From: Berghia stephanieae
Taxonomy: Eukaryota > Mollusca > Gastropoda > Nudibranchia > Aeolidiidae
Direction of reading: 5' to 3'
NCBI GenBank assembly: GCA_034508935.3
Contig: CM067443.1
Span: forward strand, 97,649,373 to 97,713,372
Length of the DNA stretch: 64,000 nucleotides
Under the pieces are notes generated by a model that saw only the letters and a program-made list of their open reading frames with translations, had not been told where the DNA came from and did not search any database. This document shows positions 58,611-64,000 of this stretch, piece by piece (position 1 is the first letter of the stretch; the number at the start of each line of letters is the position of its first letter). The position numbers and the translations under genes are program-made.

Positions 58611-58816
58611 ATATGTCCACATTATCTTTATTGTATATGTATCTGAACCTGCAGAATTATGTGTTTGCCGTGGCTGTGAATAACTTCCATCCAGCCAAGG
58701 CACAGCCGTGAAATTTCGAATTTTAAAAATTTTAATATTTTAGAAATATTTGTCTGACTCCAGACCAGGGTACAAGATCAGTTAGAATTTAAATGTGTAT
58801 CTGAATAAAGCAGTTA

Positions 58817-59292
58817 GTATCAGCGCCAGTAAAAAGGAAGAATATGGGATCGTAAAAAGTTCTAGAAATACAATTTAAGTACACCTACGAAAAGGTAAGA
58901 CAAAGGGGAATTGGTTCAAATAGGGAACAGATGTAGACTCCAAGAGCACACTTTCAATGTACTTAGTTTGAGATCACCTAAATGTCTCACCCTGACACCA
59001 GCACAAGATCCCACTAAGAGGAAACACTCAAATGTTACATTATACATTCAAAATAACAAATATAACAATACATAACAGAGAGATTATTTACAAGAAAAAA
59101 AAATATTCTCCCAAAACTATAACTACACATTCGACTTTTATCCCAGCCAAGGACTCGGGTCAGGGTCAGACGAAACTAAGTAATCTCATTCAAAGACAAA
59201 GACAGAAAGCAACTGGAAAACAGATATAGGGGGATAGAAGTCACAGTAAGTACCCCCCTGCCCACTATGGGAGGTCAGGACCCTCACCCAGA
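58817..59292 (-). repeat. Dispersed about 500-bp repeat, copy 3
   Basis: Matches copy 1 across its length: CAGCGCCAGTAAAAAGGAAG, ACAAAGGGGAATTGGTTCAA, GTTTGAGATCACCTAAATGT, CCCTGCCCACTATGGGAGGT. About 12.5 kb from the 45-47-kb cluster, on the other side of the LTR element. Confidence 0.82.
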
Positions 59293-60267
59293 CTTTTCAT
59301 ATACTGTTTTGAGGATCTGCATAAAATTATGCATTGAAATATATTTTGAATGTTCTCATATGTCATTCATCCTTTCACTATTAGTTACTGAGATTGTGTT
59401 TAATGAAAACAAGAAGGAATCAACACCGTTGATAAAGAGATATTCAATCAGAAAATGAAATTAAAGATGAACTTTATTAGATATCAGTTATTTCCCCTTT
59501 ACAGATCAGGTAAATATGTAAACAATCGTTTTATTCCACTGTAAGCCCAATTTATTGTTTTCAAACCCAACTTTTGTTACAGTAGGCTCAAAAGAATATT
59601 CAGACACCATTTTTAAATGTGCTTACTAAGCCATGTATGAAGGTGGGAATTTCCCACTATTTTTATTTACAGGTTATCACTACTACCTAGATATATTACA
59701 ACAAAGGAAACAAATCTAGTCACAGTTAAAAAACATTGCAGTAAAATTTGGGGCAGTAGAACCTATCTCCTGCATGTTAGCCACATCTTCATAATTTTAA
59801 TCCCAAAACTCCTCTCAATTGATGTACCAGGTTGGCAGCTAAACGACATTGGGGGCCAATGAAGATTTCTCTCAGCCATGTCTATTCTGTGACCGAAAAT
59901 GACTTTGTTGGATGTGGGTTTTTTTTCTTTTTAATAATGTTGAATGGTGGTTTGTTGATGGATTATCTTATAATATTGTGACTTCGAAGTAATAAATCAT
60001 GTTTGGTTATGTAATTGTTTGTGTCAAAGGGACATTTACTATGAAAAAAAAAATTAATAAAAAAGCAATAGATTAATATCATTTTGCTGTAATCATTTTG
60101 TTTTGTTTTTTATTTATGGTAACATTTTTTTGGGGTCATATAGTTGGATGTCAGAACTTCGAGAAGTTTTTGCCAGTATAATTATGCACATAATTCTAAG
60201 ATTTTTTTGTGCATAATTCCGCAGGGCCAGATATATGAAATCTTTTTAATTAACAATTGCTCCTCTT
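59293..60267 (-). other. pygo: Probable pygopus 3' UTR and downstream sequence
   Basis: Minus-strand sequence after the pygopus stop. A minus-strand AATAAA is at 59473-59478, so the 3' UTR may span about 59455-60267. No other ORF or repeat recognised. Confidence 0.5.
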
Positions 60268-60749
60268 TTAAGGTTTCAACTTAACAAGAGGAATGTTTTT
60301 TGTATTGAGGCACCGATCACAAACCCATTCTGCATACACTTCAGCTTTCAGTAAAGAAAATGCATCAGCAGTCAAACCTGTACAAACACGATGAAACCAA
60401 AAATTGCATCCACTTTCACACAAGACAGCTTGGTCGTTTTCATGTACTTCTTTATGACATACACCACATGGATAAATGGGGGAGCACTGGGGTTTGAAGG
60501 ATTGAACACCATTGGTTGATTAGGTGGATAAATCTTTGCATGCATAGCAGAGCCTTGTGCTGGGGGTAAAGGCCCTGCCTGTGATTGAGGCAGCTGTGAT
60601 GGTGTTTTGTTGTGAATCTTGCCACTGTTGTTAGATGGAATGGGGTCGTCAAATGGGTTTTGGGCTACCATGCTGGAAGCTGTAGTGGCAGCAACTGGTG
60701 GTGGTGGTGATGGTCCAGGGAGAAGTTCTGCCAACGTATTCTTCTGCTG
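60268..60749 (-). CDS. pygo: Pygopus last exon (NPF region and PHD finger, frameshifted)
   Basis: Pygopus binds BCL9/Legless and methylated H3K4 through its PHD finger and co-activates beta-catenin/TCF in the nucleus. From the acceptor (TTTCTACAG) the first frame gives QQKNTLAELLPGPSPPPP, MVAQNPFDDPIPS (NPF motif) and PMVFNPSNPSAPP. The PHD follows in another frame: IYPCGVCHKEVHENDQAVLC, NFWFHRVCTGLTADAF, AEWVCDRCLNTKNIPLVKLK, then TAA at 60268-60270. The switch falls at a run of five C (G on plus, 60478-60482), where six would keep frame. Exon length 482 (3n+2) agrees. Assembly error is the simplest reading; a pseudogene is the alternative. Confidence 0.9.
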
Positions 60750-61179
60750 CTGTAGAAATAAAAAATCAGGGGGGAAAAGATATTCCATCTAAATTAATTG
60801 TGAATGATTGAGTGACTTGGAAACTTACATAAAAAATAAATTCATGCACATTGCTTCACTGTCAGAAATGCCATATCATTTTAATTAGAATCATAAGAGA
60901 TTAATAAAAAGCATTAATCAATGTTCTCTGCTTTCATATGGCATTTCTCTATATCCATATTTCTCATAATTATTGAAATAGTGCCCACACCACATTTTTT
61001 CTGAATTTATCATAATTTTAGGGCATGTTTAAAAACCAATTATGTGACAATTTTCCTTATACTTATACGAGTATATTTCATTCATTTACTAATTCTCAAG
61101 TAAAACTACTTTATTCTGAAGTGAAACAATGATGCAATTTGATTTATAGGATTTACAAATAAAAATATTTGATTTTACA

Positions 61180-61260
61180 TGTTTTAATCTCTTGCAAAAC
61201 ACTTGGGTCATTTCAGTGCCAGTGAAAATCAGAAAATGGGATGGACATTTTACTGTGGAG
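61180..61260 (-). repeat. Fragment with I-LINE-like tail motif
   Basis: CTTGGGTCATTTCAGTGCCA and AATCAGAAAATGGGATGG resemble the end of the dispersed repeat (GGTCATATCAGCGCC, GAAAATGGGATAG). Diverged and short; inside the pygopus intron. Confidence 0.4.
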
Positions 61261-61562
61261 TGGAGACATGGACAGTCACTGCATGACCTAAATTGGGTCA
61301 GGGACTTTTAACTTGTGACTAGATATTTCAATGGACATCTTGTACACTCTTCTCATCATGGGATACCAGAACATTTACACATGACTTAGAGTAACAAGAA
61401 GCTCGGGTAAAGCAGAAAGTTTTCAGAGAAGAAACACCCTTGAACAACAATATCGTACTCTCTCCCTTCAAACCTTCCATGTTCAAGAATCATGTCCAAA
61501 TATGCACCATTTAATCTGGCATAGGTGGGTGCAAGAATTGATTCTCATCAATAGCTTAACAG

Positions 61563-61882
61563 GATATATGGTCTAGTGGTATGACACTCGCCTTTGGATC
61601 AGAAGGTCCTGGATTCAAGGTGAATAGTTGAGTCCTTGGAAAAGGCTCTACTCACATTCTCTCACTGTACTCAGGTGTAAAATGAGTACCTGACCATTAA
61701 GTATTGTCTCTGTCCGAAAAAAAATTGTAATATGGATGTCATGTCTGTCCTCCATGATAAGAAAAAAATTTGTAATATGGATGTCATGTCTGTCCTCCAT
61801 GATAAGTGTTGCTGTTGGCTGCGGATCCCTTGTAAAGTCCATGTTTAGTGGATATTGCGCTGTATAAAAGCTCACGTTTTAT
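61563..61882 (+). mobile_element. tRNA-derived SINE, copy 5, with internal duplication
   Basis: Head ATATGGTCTAGTGGTATGAC, middle ACTCAGGTGTAAAATGAGTA, tail TTAGTGGATATTGCGCTGTA. About 45 bp (GTAATATGGATGTCATGTCT onward) is tandemly duplicated at 61727-61806. Most complete copy in the window; in the pygopus intron. Confidence 0.88.
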
Positions 61883-61955
61883 GTTTGTTTTTTGTTGTTT
61901 TTTTTTTGTTTTCTTAAAGAGAGAAATGCAGAACATTCATTTTGAATGCTTTTAC

Positions 61956-62041
61956 CTGGTTTGAAGACGACTTTTTGTCATCCATATGTGGAATTCTCAT
62001 AATACCAGGTGGTTCAGATTCTGCTAACTTTCCCTTCTTAC
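61956..62041 (-). CDS. pygo: Pygopus upstream exon
   Basis: Acceptor TTTATCCATAG, 86 bases, donor GTAAAA. With one base from a prior exon it reads KKGKLAESEPPGIMRIPHMD, then DKKSSSNQ, ending in phase 0 exactly as the last exon needs. Basic KKGK may be part of the nuclear localisation signal near the pygopus N-terminus. The exon with the start codon is not identified in the window. Confidence 0.75.
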
Positions 62042-62282
62042 CTATGGATAAAGAAAATAAATAAGATCAATTTTTAAAAAAAAAAGTCCAACCTCTACAT
62101 TTTTATACCTTCACAAATACAGACTACTTAGGTATATATTTTTAAACTATTTCATGAATCAAAATTTCTCACAAAAGTAATAGACTGTTTAAATCTCAAA
62201 GTATGTCAGCTGTAAACAAGATGCTGAAAGTTTAATTTAAAGTACAAAATTTAATATAACACAAAAAGCATCTCGGTGTTTG

Positions 62283-62460
62283 TTTTTAAGGATTTAATGT
62301 GCTTCCGACGATTTCTTCCATCTCCACCAATTAAAAAAGGATGATGGAAAAGTCAAACGAATAAGATCTGCTATGAGGCAACAAAGAAAGTGTAAGTCAA
62401 AGAGGGACTAATTTAAAAGAGATCAGAAGTAGATCCATGACTCAACTTCAACTAGACTTT
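62283..62460 (-). repeat. Diverged copy of the dispersed repeat end
   Basis: TTTTTAAGGATTTAATGTGC, then AAGTCAAAGAGGGACTAATT and CAGAAGTAGATCCATGACTC align loosely in order with the dispersed repeat (TTTTTAAGGGTTTT, AAGACAAAGGGGAATTGG, CAGATGTAGACTCC). Confidence 0.45.
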
Positions 62461-62491
62461 CTAAATTTAATGTGATGCATTAACATTTTAA

Positions 62492-62577
62492 CGATTTTTG
62501 TTGTTGGCTAAAGAAGAGTTTTGAACCCAAAAAGTTCTGTGTTAAGTATTTTGTTCCTTTTCGAAGCATAAATGTGT
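62492..62577 (+). mobile_element. Single arm of the foldback element
   Basis: TTTTTGTTGTTGGCTAAAGA and AGTATTTTGTTCCTTTTCGA match the right arm of the foldback at 14138-14249 (TTTTTGTTGTTGGCTGAAGA). Confidence 0.75.
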
Positions 62578-62624
62578 TGTTACATTATTTTTTACAGTCT
62601 GCAGCTTGCTATTCACTTTATCAG

Positions 62625-62832
62625 AGTGACCAAAGTGAAATTGAAAATCAAAGTGATAAGATTCCATGTACAAGGAAATGATATAAAAAATGATACATAT
62701 ATAATAAGTAATAAAAATAATCACCGATTACACTCCTTATTCAGACGGACAAAATTGAAAGTGAAAATTGAAGTGATAAGATTCTGTGTAAAAGACTATG
62801 ATGTAACTAATGAAAATGATCACTGATTACAT
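62625..62832 (+). repeat. Diverged tandem duplication, two units
   Basis: AAGTGATAAGATTCCATGTA at 62650 recurs as GAAGTGATAAGATTCTGTGT at 62770. Each is followed by a TCACCGATTACACTCCTT-like segment. Unit about 120 bp, clearly diverged. Confidence 0.6.
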
Positions 62833-63211
62833 TCCTGAAAATGGCGAGAATTGAAAAAGCAACTTCCATATAAAAACAGGACTACTGGATTAATTATTTA
62901 ATGGTTTAGCCTACTCAAAGAGTACAATACCAACCAATATCGACTTACTTCCAAGTTGTTCTTCACTGTAAATTAATTGCTAACATCTTTGAAGCCACTA
63001 ATAGGTAAGCAATAATTTCCTTTTTATTTCTAGAATTAAAACCTTTTAAGGGAAGAACCATGAATGATAAAATATAAAGTTTTACAGCTTAAAGGTGAAC
63101 AATGCAACTATACACACAACTTGTTATGGTAAAACACTGACTTTGTTCCTATTATTAGATTCTTAACTCATCTAATTTTCATGAAATGTTAATATTTATG
63201 TTATATTATCA

Positions 63212-63545
63212 TCGTCCTGATAGCTCAGTTGATAGAGCACTTGCTTCATGCGCAAAGGGACCCCCCCTGTCCACCCAGAAGGGATTGGGTAGTTGGGTCT
63301 GTTAGATCTGGCGGAGAGCACTTTGCAATAGACTAGTGTCCTATCCAAAGAAAAGCAAGCAATTGCTATTGTCTGTTTCACGCTATAGAAACCAGGATAA
63401 ACTTCGGCTCCATGGGCCTCAAGGCTTTTAGGGACTACTTTAGACTTTTAGATCATCATTATATTATATTTATGTTGCATTATTTAATGTTTGCATTACC
63501 AGGCATATGCTTGCAGTTGAAAGCATTATATAAAGATCATCACAA
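63212..63545 (+). mobile_element. Second tRNA-derived SINE family
   Basis: Starts with a tRNA-like TAGCTCAGTTGATAGAGCAC (A-box), with CTTCAT where the anticodon stem would be. The body is unrelated to the other SINE and it ends GAAAGCATTATATAAAGATC. Not a functional tRNA: the T-arm region is not recognisable at the right distance. Confidence 0.6.
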
Positions 63546-64000
63546 AATTTGTGGCATTATGATGATCACATTCTGTTTGTGAATTACTGCTTGAAGAATT
63601 AATAATAATTTTTTTTAATGACTTTATAAGTGTGATACAAACTAGACTCAGATTGGCCAAATCGCAATAATTTGCTGACCACCCATAGTCCAGCTGCAGC
63701 ATAATAAATTGCAAGGAGTCAGTGCTGCAGTGCACCGAGACTAACATTACATGCATTCATAGAGAAAATATGAAAAAATACGCTGAAATATGGTGTGGTA
63801 ATCCAGAGTTTGCTGAAAATAAATCTGCTCTCTTACGATAACGATACAGCCAAAAATTCAATTCATCATTCAGTTTTTTTTGTAAGGTAACAGTGACAAT
63901 AACTTTTCTTTAGGTTGTGGCTAGATTCAAAATAGGTTTAAAAAATCAGGACTTGGTCCCTATACTATGTCACTACAGATAGGATATTGCTATAAAAGTA

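Noticed and set aside
62949-62965. 17-nt candidate pygopus exon (minus strand, TTTACAG acceptor, GTAAGT donor)
   Set aside because: Splice signals are good, but 17 nt is too short to support without transcripts, and its ends do not obviously fit the known phase upstream.

Overview
This is an AT-rich, intron-rich eukaryotic window, almost certainly from a marine invertebrate. It combines a bilaterian-type tubulin glutamylase gene, a pygopus gene, tRNA-derived SINEs, CR1-, L2- and I-type LINEs, a Penelope-like element and many long trinucleotide microsatellites. I cannot decide the phylum (mollusc, brachiopod or echinoderm-like are all possible) from sequence alone.

Layout. 1-1826: 3' part of a CR1-like LINE, followed by about 500 bp of microsatellite. 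3012-39750 (+): one large host gene, a TTLL13/TTLL6-type tubulin polyglutamylase. I reconstruct 21 exons, with every splice phase consistent, giving 1322 codons, plus one further candidate microexon. It encodes an acidic/Lys-rich N-terminus, the tubulin-tyrosine-ligase-like (ATP-grasp) core, a basic tail, a run of very small exons and a long low-complexity C-terminal region that includes 25 consecutive Asn. Its introns hold LINE pieces, MITEs, a foldback element, SINEs, an 86-bp tandem array and a 330-344-bp tandem array. 39750-42980: no gene seen. 43040-44390 (-): Penelope-like element with RT tail and GIY-YIG endonuclease. 44507-45310 (+): decayed LINE. 45430-46890: cluster of a dispersed repeat whose end matches the 3' tail of the I-type LINE further on.

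48662-58610 is the most unusual part. A young LTR-retroelement fossil (LTRs nearly identical, 4-bp ATAT target duplication) encloses a full-length I-superfamily LINE (49123-55570, minus strand) flanked by a 13-bp target duplication. Besides the integrase C-terminal part, the LTR element carries a PHD finger, an Arg/Gly-rich ORF and an intact-looking 380-codon ORF for a TatD-family metal-dependent nuclease with an N-terminal coiled coil. I do not know a described family with that combination.

59470-62041 (-): the 3' end of a pygopus gene (Wnt co-activator), with two exons seen. The last exon carries the NPF region and the PHD finger in two different frames, separated by a five-C homopolymer, so it has either an assembly error or a real frameshift. 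The upstream pygopus exons lie beyond what I can identify. 61.2-63.6 kb holds SINEs and repeat copies, including a single arm of the foldback element found 48 kb away.
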